From contig CAJVZD010000001.1 of NCBI GenBank assembly GCA_913019905.1, positions 1 through 42,175 on the forward strand: a stretch of DNA of 42,175 nucleotides. Direction: 5' to 3'. Position 1 is the stretch's first letter. Each line of letters opens with the position of its first letter. The notes below the pieces were generated by a model. That model ran no database searches. It was not told the DNA's origin and saw only the letters and a program-made list of their open reading frames with translations. The position numbers were made by a program, and so were the translations under genes. The DNA comes from an uncultured Cellvibrionales bacterium. GTDB taxonomy: Bacteria > Pseudomonadota > Gammaproteobacteria > Pseudomonadales > Dasaniaceae. This document shows, piece after piece, positions 14,736 through 24,221 of this stretch.

Positions 14736-17207
14736 ATGTTTAAACGCAATGCCTTGGCGAGCGCCGTAGTGGCAGCCAGCATTAGTACTTATGCACACGC
14801 TCAGATTGAAGAGGTTGTCGTAACAGCCACTAAAAGCTCAGCCAGCACCCAAGACATAGCGGTTGCAGTTACTGCCCTTGGCGAAGAGTCACTGGAACAA
14901 ATGGGCGTATCCAATTTCTCCGATTACTTGATACAGCTCCCTGGCGTTACCGCAGGTGGCAGTGGCCCAGGCCAGAACACCATCTATATTCGCGGCGTCG
15001 CATCCACCACGCCGAATCTGACCACATCAGGTGTAGCGGGCTTGTCACCCAACGTTGCCCTCTATCTCGATGAACAACCCCTTGCACAGCCGGGCCGAAA
15101 CCTTGATGTCTACACAGCCGATTTGGCTCGAGTCGAAGTCCTGGCAGGCCCACAGGGCACGCTCTATGGCGCGAGCTCGCAGGCCGGTACTGTTCGTCTT
15201 ATTACTAACAAACCCGACCCGTCAGATTTTGGCGGTAAAGTTAAGTTCGGCACGGCCTATACTAAGTCAGGTGACCCCAGCAATAATGTCGAGGGTGTCG
15301 TTAACATTCCCGTCAGCGACAATCTGGCCGTTCGCGCTGTAGCTTACGTCGATCACCAGGGTGGTTATATCGATAATGTTGCCGGAACGGTTGACGCGTC
15401 ATCCAGTGCCCGCTTTAGACCCGCGGGCACAATGCGCGCTAATGGCCTGCCAGTTAGTGCAGCCCGTGCTGGTTTCCAATCCACTGCCGACTTCAGTAAT
15501 GTGAATTTTCTGAAGGCCGATAACAGCGCTCGAACAGAGAAAAATTTCAATGAAACGACGTATTCGGGTAGTCGCTTTAGTGCCCTGTGGCATATAAATG
15601 AAGACTGGGACTTGTTAGTAAGTGCTGCTCAGCAGACCCTGGATACCGATGGCGTTTTCTTTGTTGATCCTGATTTAGATGATTTGGAAATTCAACGCTA
15701 CGAACCCGACACCATGAAAGATACTTTTGACAACTACAGTTGGACGTTAGAAGGGCGTATCGCCGAATTGGAAGTGGTTTACACCGGCGCGTTCACCGAA
15801 CGAGACACCGACCAGTTTGTCGATTACACCGACTATTTATTTGTCGGCCAGTACATACCCTACTACGTTTGCGATTATTCAGTTTCCTATCCCGGTGCCG
15901 GTGGTCCCTCCGGCACTTGTCAGGCCCCGAATTTATTTGTACAGAGCCAAACTCAGACCGAGGTGCAAACTCACGAAATTCGCTTCTCTACCGATCAATC
16001 GTCACAACTACGTGCCACCTTTGGTGCCTATTACAGTGATCTTGAACTCAGAGAAGTCAATTCGTTTACCTATCCTGGTTCAGAACACGCGATAGCTGCA
16101 GACGGTGTTTCCGTTGGCTTTGGCCCTAACTATTCTGCACAAGGTGCGTCGGTCAAAAATACAGGCCTTTGGGCTGAAGGGGTTATTTTTCGTAACGACG
16201 TGCTGCGTACTGACGAACAAATCGCAGCCTTTGGTGAGTTGAGCTATGACATAAGCGATCAATTCTCAACCACTATCGGCGCCCGCTGGTATGATGTTGA
16301 AGTCGATCTAAAAGGCAGTGCTGCAGGCTCGTTTGGTAACTTTGGAGCGACTACTGACAACAACGCAGGCAACAATCTGGACCAATTGTTTAGCGGAAAA
16401 AATGACACGTCTGATTCTGACGGCGTCATCGGCAAGCTTAGCTTTTCCTGGATACCTAACGAAGATATGTTGTACTACATTACCTGGTCAGAAGGTTTTC
16501 GCCCGGGCTTTCTCAACCGGCCCGGCGGCGCCACCAATGGTGCGGGTTATACTGTCCCGTTTACCATTGATACTGACGAAGTGACAAATTATGAATTCGG
16601 CTGGAAAACCGACTTTCTGGATGGCACGCTGCGTTTTAACGGCAGTATCTTTATGATCGAAATAGAAAGTATGCAATCCGGTATATTCGATCCCAACATT
16701 ACCAATTTGTTTTTTGTAGAAAATGCCGCTGACGCTGAAGTAAAAGGTGTTGAGGGTGACTTTGTGTGGCAGCCCTATTCAGTGAGTGGCCTAACGGTGA
16801 GTGGTGGCTTTTCGATACTCGATACAGAAGTAACAGACGTATTAGTTCCTACGAACGATGTAATCAAGGGCGATGAGCTGGCTTTTGCACCAGAATTGCA
16901 GGTAAACCTTCAGGCCCGATATGAATGGTCGCTTGCCTCTGGAATGACCGCGCATGTTATGCCTCATTTTTCTTACTCTGATGAAGTCTATACAGACATC
17001 ATTTCCATCAACCGCTTAAAGCTGGATAGCTGGCTAATGCTTGGTGTTACTGCAGGGGTTTCTGACGAACAGTGGACAGCGGAGTTATATGTCGACAATC
17101 TGACCGACGAGCGTGCTGAAGTTTCCGGTAACTTTAATTACGACCATCAGCTCATCTCGGTTTCGCGGCCGATGACCGCAGGTTTTAGATTTTCTTATCA
17201 CTTTTAA
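14736..17207 (+). CDS. TonB-dependent outer-membrane receptor
   Basis: An 823-residue TonB-dependent receptor. A signal peptide ends at AHA|Q (residue 22) and the TonB box IEEVVVTAT follows directly at 24-32. The plug domain spans roughly 35-160 (NFSDYLIQLPGVTAGG, then VEVLAGPQGTLYGASSQAGTVRLITNKP), and the barrel fills the rest, ending in RFSYHF with the C-terminal Phe required for outer-membrane insertion. It belongs to the large receptor group common in marine gammaproteobacteria and sphingomonads that imports unknown organic substrates. The divergent BCCT transporter and the following TPR-sulfotransferase gene are its neighbours; a terminator after it makes it a single-gene unit. No start ambiguity: ATG 14736 follows TTAGGGAG. 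Confidence 0.95.
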   Translation: MFKRNALASAVVAASISTYAHAQIEEVVVTATKSSASTQDIAVAVTALGEESLEQMGVSNFSDYLIQLPGVTAGGSGPGQNTIYIRGVASTTPNLTTSGVAGLSPNVALYLDEQPLAQPGRNLDVYTADLARVEVLAGPQGTLYGASSQAGTVRLITNKPDPSDFGGKVKFGTAYTKSGDPSNNVEGVVNIPVSDNLAVRAVAYVDHQGGYIDNVAGTVDASSSARFRPAGTMRANGLPVSAARAGFQSTADFSNVNFLKADNSARTEKNFNETTYSGSRFSALWHINEDWDLLVSAAQQTLDTDGVFFVDPDLDDLEIQRYEPDTMKDTFDNYSWTLEGRIAELEVVYTGAFTERDTDQFVDYTDYLFVGQYIPYYVCDYSVSYPGAGGPSGTCQAPNLFVQSQTQTEVQTHEIRFSTDQSSQLRATFGAYYSDLELREVNSFTYPGSEHAIAADGVSVGFGPNYSAQGASVKNTGLWAEGVIFRNDVLRTDEQIAAFGELSYDISDQFSTTIGARWYDVEVDLKGSAAGSFGNFGATTDNNAGNNLDQLFSGKNDTSDSDGVIGKLSFSWIPNEDMLYYITWSEGFRPGFLNRPGGATNGAGYTVPFTIDTDEVTNYEFGWKTDFLDGTLRFNGSIFMIEIESMQSGIFDPNITNLFFVENAADAEVKGVEGDFVWQPYSVSGLTVSGGFSILDTEVTDVLVPTNDVIKGDELAFAPELQVNLQARYEWSLASGMTAHVMPHFSYSDEVYTDIISINRLKLDSWLMLGVTAGVSDEQWTAELYVDNLTDERAEVSGNFNYDHQLISVSRPMTAGFRFSYHF

Positions 17208-17241
17208 TCCCTTGGCGTCCCAGAAACGGAAAGCCGGAAAA

Positions 17242-17281
17242 CTGTGAGTTCGACATCTGTAAGCTCAAAAACTGTAAGCTC
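17242..17281. repeat. Three 15-bp tandem units
   Basis: CTGTGAGTTC (17242), CTGTAAGCTC (17257) and CTGTAAGCTC (17272) recur at exact 15-bp intervals between the TonB receptor stop and the terminator. The last five bases of each unit vary. The function is unknown; slippage duplication is the simple explanation. Confidence 0.5.
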
Positions 17282-17302
17282 GCAGACCACAAGTCTGCCA
17301 AT

Positions 17303-17328
17303 AAAAACGCCCCAACGGGGCGTTTTTA
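17303..17328. terminator. Strong bidirectional terminator
   Basis: ACGCCCC-aac-GGGGCGT (17307-17323) with an A-run before and TTTTTATT after. It ends the TonB receptor transcript, so the next gene needs its own promoter in the 80 bp that follow. Confidence 0.92.
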
Positions 17329-17409
17329 TTGGGTAAGCCCATTTTTTTCTCACCCCCAGTAGGATAAACAGGAAGTAAGCAGTAAAATCCTGAGCCCGCG
17401 CCTTCGCAA

Positions 17410-19437
17410 ATGAGAATCCCTGTGATACAGCAAGAAACCAGTAGAGATCTGTCGTCAATCCAAAAGCTGATGAGCAGTCAACAATTTGACCAGGCCCTTA
17501 CCGAGCTTCTTCCCCTTCTTGGCAACACGTCCGATGCGGCGCCCGACTCGCAATCCAATGATGTTGAAGCCTTATATATGGCAGCGGTTTGTTATCGCTA
17601 CAAAAAGGATTACACACGAGCGCAAACATTGTTGAATCGCTTAATCATTATTGATCCCGACAATGGTCGCGCCCATCAGGAGCAAGGGCATTTACTAATG
17701 GCTGGTAGCCAGTTGGAGCCAGCGGTGTTAGCCTTTGCGCGCGCCTGTAAAATTAACCCCGCGCTGACCGCCAGTTGGCAGGCGCAGGTGACTATTTTTA
17801 GCTCTCTGGGCAATCAGCCGGCGGCCGATCAAGCCAAAGCTCAACTGGCTCGGTTGCAAGCCACGCCCAAATACCTAATCGCTGCGACTGATCTTTTGTC
17901 TCAAGGCAAATTAATAAAAGCAGAAAACCTTTGTCGCCAATTTCTACAAAAAAATCCTCGCCATATCGAGGGTATGCGCCTTCTGGCAGACATCGGCCAA
18001 CAGTTGGGAGCACTGGACGAGGCCGAATTTTTGCTGGAAAGTGCCGCCGCCTTCGAACCCGGTAACCAGCAAGTTCGGATAGATTACATTGGCGTGCTTA
18101 GAAAAAGACAGCGCTTTGGGGAGGCCCTGAGCGAAGCAAAACAATTGCTGGAACAGGCACCGGAAAACCCTCAGTTCCAATCTATTGTTGCGATTGAGTT
18201 AATGCAAACTGGCGAGTACGACGAAGCAATCGACTATTTTGACAAAGTACTGGCGCGACTGCCGAATGACTCTATTACCTTGACATCTAAAGGACACGCC
18301 CTAAAAACCCAGGGGCATTACCAACAGGCAGTTGAAGCATATAAAGCAGCGCTGGCCGCCCGACCTCAACATGGCGAAGCCTATTACTCTCTAGCTAACT
18401 TGAAAACGTATGAATTCAGCGAAGCTGAAATTGACCGTATGCATCAACAAGAGGGTAGTACTGAGCACACCTTAATGGAGCGGGTGTATTTGTATTTTGC
18501 CCTCGGTAAGGCCTACGAAGACACTCGCGCATTCAGTAAATCCTTCGAGTATTATCGGCTTGGAAATCAACTAAAGAGCCATAGCAGTGGCTACGATGCA
18601 GTGAAGATGACAACAGAATTGATGGCGCAGCGCGAAGTTTGTACCGCAGAATTTTTTGCCTCCCATCAGAAACAAGGCAACCCCGCAGCCGATCCCATTT
18701 TCATTCTGGGATTGCCGAGAGCGGGCTCGACCATGCTGGAACAAATTCTGTCTTCCCACAGTCAAGTTGATGGAACACTCGAACTACCTAATATTTTGTC
18801 TATGGCGCAAAAACTTCGCCGCAAGGGTGAGGCTGCTGGGGAAAAAACCTACCCGGAAATACTGACCGATCTAAACGCAGAAGATCTTCAGAAACTGGGC
18901 GAGCAGTTTATTGCCGACACCCGGATTCATCGCAAGGGTGCCTTGTTTTTTATCGACAAAATGCCCAACAATTTTCGTCACATTGGCCTGATAAAACTCA
19001 TTTTGCCCAATGCAAAAATTATAGATGCCCGACGTCACCCAATGGCCTGTTGCTTTAGCGCCTATAAACAGCTTTTCGCCGAAGGCCAGGCATTTAGTTA
19101 CGACCTTAACGATGTGGGGCAGTACTATAGCGACTACGTTACCTTAATGGATCATTGGGACACAGTATTGCCAGGCCATATTTTGCGCGTTCACTATGAA
19201 CAGGTCGTCGATGACTTGGAAGGTCAGGTTAGGCGTATGCTGGATTATTGTGGATTGCCATTTGAAGAAGCCTGTTTATCATTTCACGAAACAAAACGTT
19301 CCGTTAGAACCGCAAGCTCTGAGCAGGTCAGGCAGCCTATTTATAGAGGCGGGCTCGAACAATGGCAAAATTATTCAGTGCAACTCGATGAGCTGGAAAC
19401 ACAGCTGGCAGACATTATCAGCACCTACCCTTCGTGA
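17410..19437 (+). CDS. TPR-repeat sulfotransferase
   Basis: A 675-residue protein with about nine tetratricopeptide-like helical pairs (residues roughly 20-340, for example EALYMAAVCYRYKKDYTRAQ and ALKTQGHYQQAVEAYKAAL) joined to a C-terminal sulfotransferase domain (about 425-660). The PAPS 5'-phosphosulfate loop FILGLPRAGSTMLEQILSSH and the 3'-phosphate segment IDARRHPMACCFSAYKQ are intact, so it should move sulfate from PAPS to an acceptor, probably a protein or a carbohydrate docked by the TPR part. No signal peptide or membrane helix is seen, so it is cytoplasmic. Such genes often sit beside TonB receptors in marine gammaproteobacteria. There is no obvious ribosome binding site at ATG 17410; GTG 17422 is an alternative. 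Confidence 0.9.
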   Translation: MRIPVIQQETSRDLSSIQKLMSSQQFDQALTELLPLLGNTSDAAPDSQSNDVEALYMAAVCYRYKKDYTRAQTLLNRLIIIDPDNGRAHQEQGHLLMAGSQLEPAVLAFARACKINPALTASWQAQVTIFSSLGNQPAADQAKAQLARLQATPKYLIAATDLLSQGKLIKAENLCRQFLQKNPRHIEGMRLLADIGQQLGALDEAEFLLESAAAFEPGNQQVRIDYIGVLRKRQRFGEALSEAKQLLEQAPENPQFQSIVAIELMQTGEYDEAIDYFDKVLARLPNDSITLTSKGHALKTQGHYQQAVEAYKAALAARPQHGEAYYSLANLKTYEFSEAEIDRMHQQEGSTEHTLMERVYLYFALGKAYEDTRAFSKSFEYYRLGNQLKSHSSGYDAVKMTTELMAQREVCTAEFFASHQKQGNPAADPIFILGLPRAGSTMLEQILSSHSQVDGTLELPNILSMAQKLRRKGEAAGEKTYPEILTDLNAEDLQKLGEQFIADTRIHRKGALFFIDKMPNNFRHIGLIKLILPNAKIIDARRHPMACCFSAYKQLFAEGQAFSYDLNDVGQYYSDYVTLMDHWDTVLPGHILRVHYEQVVDDLEGQVRRMLDYCGLPFEEACLSFHETKRSVRTASSEQVRQPIYRGGLEQWQNYSVQLDELETQLADIISTYPS

Positions 19438-19901
19438 CCGCCAAGCACTGAGTACTGATTGCTACCCTTAAAATTGTCGGGGCTGCGATAACCACTCTTG
19501 TACGCATTATCCTCAGCAATTAGCCTAAGCAATTGAAGTGTCTCTATTTATTATCACGGTTGCGGGGGCTGCCGACGTTCACAATCAACACAACCACTTA
19601 CTAATTTCGTTAGATTAATGCATTGTAATATTCTCGAACAAACCCCGTTCGCTCAACATTCTCAGTAAAAAAACGCCGCCGACTGGCTGTTTTCACGCGC
19701 TAGAAATTCGATATTTTCTATGGAAATTAATAGCTTATGGAATTTTGGACTGCTGTTGCCGAGACATATATCGAGTGTTCCGCCAGACCATTACTGATGG
19801 GAACAATAGGCAGAGGCGCGCGTACCGGCCGATTTTTTTTGCATAAATATTGATCTAATGCATATACTATTTGATCGTAAATAGATTAAGGAGAACTATC
19901 G
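19438..19901. promoter_or_regulatory. Gap before the redoxin/monooxygenase fusion
   Basis: No open frame here looks coding. Near the right end, CTATTT-gatcgt-AAATAG (19867-19884) is an inverted repeat just before the strong ribosome binding site AAGGAGA at 19888-19894, so a bound protein would block initiation. The T-run TTTTTTTT at about 19832-19839 precedes the probable promoter region. Confidence 0.4.
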
Positions 19902-21668
19902 ATGAAAATCAGCATGCTGCTGCTCGCTTTGACACTGGCCTTTCCAGTGCTGGCACTAAGCCCAAACCAACGAGTGGATAATTTTGAACTGCTCGATCAC
20001 GAAGGCGTGTCACACGAACTGTATTACTCCTCGGATGCCAAAGCTATTGTATTCATGGTGCAAGGCAATGGTTGTCCTGCCGTGCACAGTGCGCTGCCTG
20101 AATTAAAAGAAATTCGCGATTCCTATGCGACCAAGGGTGTTGAGTTTCTTATGATTAACTCAAACCTGAAGGACAATCGCACCAATATTGCAGCGGAAGC
20201 CGCCAAGATCGGTATCGATATTCCCATTCTAATCGACGAGACCCAAATTATCGGTGAATCACTCGGTTTGACTCGAACTGGCGACATATTCGTTGTCGAT
20301 CCAAAAACATGGAAAGTCGTTTACACAGGACCAATGAACGACGGCCCTGGTTCGATGAAAAAATCGGCCGCAAATAACCATTACCTCACTGACGCACTGG
20401 ACAACGTGTTGGCCGGTGACAGTGTGAAAGTAGCCAGTGTCGAGACAGTGGGTTGTGCAATCAACATGCCCGGCAATGAGGAAAAGAACCGAGTCGCGCA
20501 CGCCAATATATCGTACTCTGAAACTATCGCGCCCATTTTCTACGACAACTGTGTAACCTGTCATCGTGACGGTGGCATGGGACCATTCGCGATGAAGGAT
20601 TACAACATCATCAAGGGCTTCTCTCCAATGATTCGTGAAGTCGTGCGCACCAAACGTATGCCGCCTTGGCACGCAGACCCGCACTTCGGTGAATTCTCAA
20701 ATGACAGATCATTGTCAACCCAGCAAATTCAGGACCTGGTGCATTGGATAGAGGCAGGATCACCCCGCGGTGATGGCCCCGATTTACTGGCTCAGGACGA
20801 GCGCGTATGGCCTAAGTTCAGAATGGGCGAGCCCGATTTCGTGATTGATATCCCAGCGACCAACGTCCCTGCAACAGGCGTCGTTGATTATCAGTATAAA
20901 TTTGTCGATAACCCCATGGATAAAGACGTTTGGGTAGCCGGTACCGAAGTCATTCCTGGCGACAATCAAGCATTGCACCACGTTATCGGAATGTTTGGCA
21001 TGAAAAATCCTAACCCCGATGCCAAGCGTAAGTTTATGCCAATGGGCGGAATTGGTGGGTATGCGCCGGGTACCGACGCTGGCTACTATCCTGAAGGTGC
21101 GGGCCAGTTAGTACCTAAAACGGCCAAGTTCCAATTCCAAATGCACTACACCAGCTACGGCAAGAAAGCGGTTGATGCGACTCAGGTAGGGGTTTGGCTG
21201 CATAAGGAAAAACCTGAAAAAATTATGCAGGGGCAGTTTATCGCTAATACCAAGATTCATATCCCCGCTAATACCAAGCGCCATACGGAAACGAAAGAAT
21301 ACACCTTTAGAAAAGACGCGCTACTGTACAGTGTATTGCCACATTCACATTTCCGAGGCATCGCCTCAGATTTTATAGCTTACTATCCAGACGGTACGGA
21401 AGAAGTACTACTCTCGGTACCCAACTATGATTTCAACTGGCAAACCGACTACACTTTTACAGAGCCAAAGGTTATGCCGGCAGGAACCAAAATTCTGCAT
21501 TCGACGACTTACGATAATTCTAGTCAGAACCCTTCCAACCCAGACCCGTCTATCGAGGTATATTGGGGAGAGCAGACTTTCCAGGAAATGCTGTTTGCAT
21601 CATTTAGCTTCCGCTACCTGGATGCCGACAAGGATAAAGAGTTTATCGCGCAGGCGGGCGGTGAGTAG
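19902..21668 (+). CDS. Exported redoxin-heme c-type II copper monooxygenase-like fusion
   Basis: A 588-residue secreted or periplasmic protein with three modules. After a signal peptide (about 1-18) comes a redoxin/thioredoxin-fold domain (20-165) with NGCPAVHS at residues 56-63, that is, one redox cysteine (Cys58) rather than CxxC. Next, a single heme c site Cys217-x-x-Cys220-His221 (CVTCH) is followed by KRMPPWH (251-257), with a possible Met axial ligand. The last module (about 305-575) has the ligand pattern of the PHM/dopamine beta-monooxygenase fold: His359-His360, His415 in FQMHY, His481-x-His483 in LPHSHFRG, and QTFQEM with Met563. All ligand positions are kept. The substrate is unknown. 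It is a lone gene ending in a very strong terminator. Confidence 0.85.
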   Translation: MKISMLLLALTLAFPVLALSPNQRVDNFELLDHEGVSHELYYSSDAKAIVFMVQGNGCPAVHSALPELKEIRDSYATKGVEFLMINSNLKDNRTNIAAEAAKIGIDIPILIDETQIIGESLGLTRTGDIFVVDPKTWKVVYTGPMNDGPGSMKKSAANNHYLTDALDNVLAGDSVKVASVETVGCAINMPGNEEKNRVAHANISYSETIAPIFYDNCVTCHRDGGMGPFAMKDYNIIKGFSPMIREVVRTKRMPPWHADPHFGEFSNDRSLSTQQIQDLVHWIEAGSPRGDGPDLLAQDERVWPKFRMGEPDFVIDIPATNVPATGVVDYQYKFVDNPMDKDVWVAGTEVIPGDNQALHHVIGMFGMKNPNPDAKRKFMPMGGIGGYAPGTDAGYYPEGAGQLVPKTAKFQFQMHYTSYGKKAVDATQVGVWLHKEKPEKIMQGQFIANTKIHIPANTKRHTETKEYTFRKDALLYSVLPHSHFRGIASDFIAYYPDGTEEVLLSVPNYDFNWQTDYTFTEPKVMPAGTKILHSTTYDNSSQNPSNPDPSIEVYWGEQTFQEMLFASFSFRYLDADKDKEFIAQAGGE

Positions 21669-21686
21669 AAACAGACCACGCGGAAA

Positions 21687-21722
21687 AAGGCTCCTGACTG
21701 AATTAGTCAGGAGCCTTTTTTT
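21687..21722. terminator. Very strong bidirectional terminator
   Basis: AAGGCTCCTGACT-gaatt-AGTCAGGAGCCTT is a perfect 13-bp stem (21687-21717) followed by a run of T; the A-run before it makes it work on the minus strand too. It separates the convergent redoxin-fusion and M3 peptidase genes. Confidence 0.95.
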
Positions 21723-21851
21723 ATCTTTCAACAACAAATGATATCCCTAGCCAGCACACTAAACTTGACTTGAATGACCTCAAGCAGGGGTAACGATGCT
21801 GCGGGTGAAACGGGCTTACCTAAATCTCTTCAACTTGATGCTTCTTCAACC

Positions 21852-23777
21852 CTATGTTTCCTCAACGTAGCGTTCAAATTCTTCACACATTGTCTCATTC
21901 GACACTTCGTTACTGGCAAGAACCTTGTCGCCGTCAACGACCCTTATGCTAGCGTTGAGTTTTTGCGTCGCCGGAACAACTCGCGTTTTCGCCTGTGCGA
22001 TCTTTCTCTGCTCACGCTCCCAGGCTTGAGTCGTACTCAGGTTACATTCATCAGCTAGAAATTTGGCATTAAAGCCCTCTCCCGTCAGCGCGCGAATGGA
22101 CGCATCATGGCTAATACTGTTTCCCGGTCTCCAGTAGTGCTCTGAGAGCAATGGGCCAATCTCCGGATTGTCGGTCAGATATCCAAATCGTTCGATGAAA
22201 TAGGCTCGAGTCTGATAAACCGCCATATTAGCCATTAAATAACCCTGGTAAGAACAGGCCGATTCGTCCGACAGTAGATGAGGAATCGATAGCAAAGGCC
22301 TGGTGGCTGTTTTAAGACCGAGTATTTTTAGTTCCATCGCGCGCGCAAGACAGGTAATTGATTCTGCGTTTAGCTGGTCCTCCTCCAATTCATAGAGCGC
22401 TCTTTCGAAATAAGGCACGACCAGTATGCCGCGCTCGCCATAGGATCTGAAGGGTTGTCGCTCACTGATGCCTTTTTCGATGATACTGTCGGGAATAACA
22501 TTACCGTCTTTATCTTTTGCGTATAACTTTAACCAATCCCCGTCGGTAATCAGGCTATCGAGAAACATCGATTGTGTTTCCGCAAAAGCCATGGAAGAAG
22601 GCGCAAACTCCTGGGAAAAACACGGCGCGTTCATTTTAACGTTTGCGAAGTGAGCCGCGTGACCGCCCTCGTGAAACAGGGTGCCCAAACCATCGTAACC
22701 ACTACCCACCTGCGACGGTTTCGCCAGACTGGTAAAATTCACTACTGCAGGAACCCATTGCGACTGATCATAAAATGCCGGGACGGGAGCATGACAAAAT
22801 CCATTGGCATATTTACCCTTTCGATCGAGTAGATCCAAGGTTAATACAGCCTCGGAGTAGTCGATGTTTAGCCGACTAAATGAATCCACCCACTGCCGGA
22901 GTGACTTTGAAAAAGGCACATAGGGGTCTAACTCCCGCGTCGAGTCGCCTCCCCAGGTGAAACGGAAGTTATGAGCTTTCAAAGCGCTCTCACCGTGCTT
23001 CTCTCGCAACGCTTGAATACTGTCTAAATTGCCGTCTCGTGTGCGCTGTTCAAAATCATCCAGGATGACAAACAATTCTTCAGTACTCATTTGCTCTGTC
23101 TTTTGAACCGAGTAATCAAAAAATGTCCGATAACCCTGTGCTTTAGCAAATTGATTTCGCAGCTTAACCAGTTCAATAAAGCCGTTGTTTAATACCCATT
23201 GTTCCAGATCCAAGAGCGCTTGGTGAGACGATTCACGCACAGATTCATTTTCATTACTGCCAATATTGGCGGACAGAACAGGGGAAGAACCTTCCTGAGT
23301 CTCTCCCATTTGGTCAACATAAGTCATCGTGTAAGCCTGCCGCGCTTCAAACAGCTCACCTTCTGCTTTTATCAATTCAGCCTTGAGGCTCTTTGCCGCT
23401 TCTGTTTCCAGCACATTGGCTTCAAACAGTGCCAACCAACCCTGCAAGCCGACTTTCGTAGCCGCATCGTCACCCTCAGTCATACCATCCAGTTGAGCGC
23501 GGATTTCCGTCAACCGGTCAGTATTCGAGATAAAGGCCACCCATGACGATTCTGCCTCGGCGGACCCTTTATGATCATCACTGGTGCCCATGTAAGTCGT
23601 CCAAAACAGATCTTCTTTACGGCGATGAACAGCCAGATAGTCGGCATTTAGCGTATTCAGGTAGTGCTTGGCAGCATTCATAGTCGTTCCAGTCATAGGT
23701 ATTTCAGCGACTTCACCGAGAGCGTACATCGCTATAAAAAAGAAAAAAGCCTTGAAGGCGGGCGCCTTTCTAGACAT
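21852..23777 (-). CDS. M3-family zinc metallopeptidase
   Basis: A 641-residue oligopeptidase of the M3 family (thimet/oligoendopeptidase F type). The zinc site is His369-Glu370-Gly-Gly-His373 in LFHEGGHAAHF and Glu400 in FAETQSMFLDS. Such enzymes cut short peptides. The N-terminus is doubtful: the first 27 residues (MSRKAPAFKAFFFFIAMYALGEVAEIP) could be a signal peptide, but no ribosome binding site precedes ATG 23777, whereas family members begin near the later MTGTTMNAAKHYLNTL. If translation starts at ATG 23681 (residue 33) the protein is cytoplasmic. The C-terminus extends about 60 residues past the conserved core. It converges on the redoxin-fusion gene and is divergent from the multicopper oxidase. 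Confidence 0.88.
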   Translation of the reverse strand: MSRKAPAFKAFFFFIAMYALGEVAEIPMTGTTMNAAKHYLNTLNADYLAVHRRKEDLFWTTYMGTSDDHKGSAEAESSWVAFISNTDRLTEIRAQLDGMTEGDDAATKVGLQGWLALFEANVLETEAAKSLKAELIKAEGELFEARQAYTMTYVDQMGETQEGSSPVLSANIGSNENESVRESSHQALLDLEQWVLNNGFIELVKLRNQFAKAQGYRTFFDYSVQKTEQMSTEELFVILDDFEQRTRDGNLDSIQALREKHGESALKAHNFRFTWGGDSTRELDPYVPFSKSLRQWVDSFSRLNIDYSEAVLTLDLLDRKGKYANGFCHAPVPAFYDQSQWVPAVVNFTSLAKPSQVGSGYDGLGTLFHEGGHAAHFANVKMNAPCFSQEFAPSSMAFAETQSMFLDSLITDGDWLKLYAKDKDGNVIPDSIIEKGISERQPFRSYGERGILVVPYFERALYELEEDQLNAESITCLARAMELKILGLKTATRPLLSIPHLLSDESACSYQGYLMANMAVYQTRAYFIERFGYLTDNPEIGPLLSEHYWRPGNSISHDASIRALTGEGFNAKFLADECNLSTTQAWEREQRKIAQAKTRVVPATQKLNASIRVVDGDKVLASNEVSNETMCEEFERYVEET

Positions 23778-24217
23778 TCGTATTGACTATAAGACGAACG
23801 GTTAGAGTTTTCCCACATTAAGTACAAAGGCGGTCTGGCCAGACTGTGGTTAGAACTGGAATGAATCCGCTTTGTTGGATGCTTTTCTCTCAGCCGCAGG
23901 ACCGGCAATTTTGACCGCCTCACAATAGCTCTAACGAAAGCCGGTATGTCCGCAGCAAATTCATTACGAAAAACGTGCTACGCTGGTCCGGAGGTACAGC
24001 CGACTGGTCCGGTCGCTGCCTTTTCAAGGCTTGTACAAGGCATCAGTTTTAAGGCTATCGCAAAGCAGCTAGAAGGGATGCTGTCACTTGTTAGAAAGAC
24101 CTGTAGGCTTCGATGCATAGGCGATTGTGGCCAAAAGCTAGTACCTACTAGCTATTACTACCTAAGCGGGTATTTCAGAAACTTCATCACAACGAAGAAT
24201 AAAGAGAATTTAGTTAC
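23778..24217. other. Divergent region, M3 peptidase/multicopper oxidase
   Basis: A 440-bp region. GTCTGGCCAGAC (23833-23844) is a perfect 12-bp palindrome 56 bp upstream of the annotated peptidase start, a good operator candidate. A 91-codon plus-strand frame (23946-24221) ends with a TGA that overlaps the oxidase ATG as ATGA, but has no ribosome binding site and no recognisable domain; I list it as doubtful. Confidence 0.4.
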
Positions 24218-24221
24218 ATGA
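23946..24221 (+). CDS. Doubtful 91-residue ORF before the oxidase
   Basis: An open frame of 91 codons that overlaps the start of the multicopper oxidase gene by four bases (ATGA), the classic coupling arrangement. The protein is basic, contains five cysteines, and matches no family I know. The start has no clear Shine-Dalgarno sequence and codon use is unlike the neighbouring genes. Chance is the more likely explanation. Confidence 0.18.
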   Translation: MSAANSLRKTCYAGPEVQPTGPVAAFSRLVQGISFKAIAKQLEGMLSLVRKTCRLRCIGDCGQKLVPTSYYYLSGYFRNFITTKNKENLVT

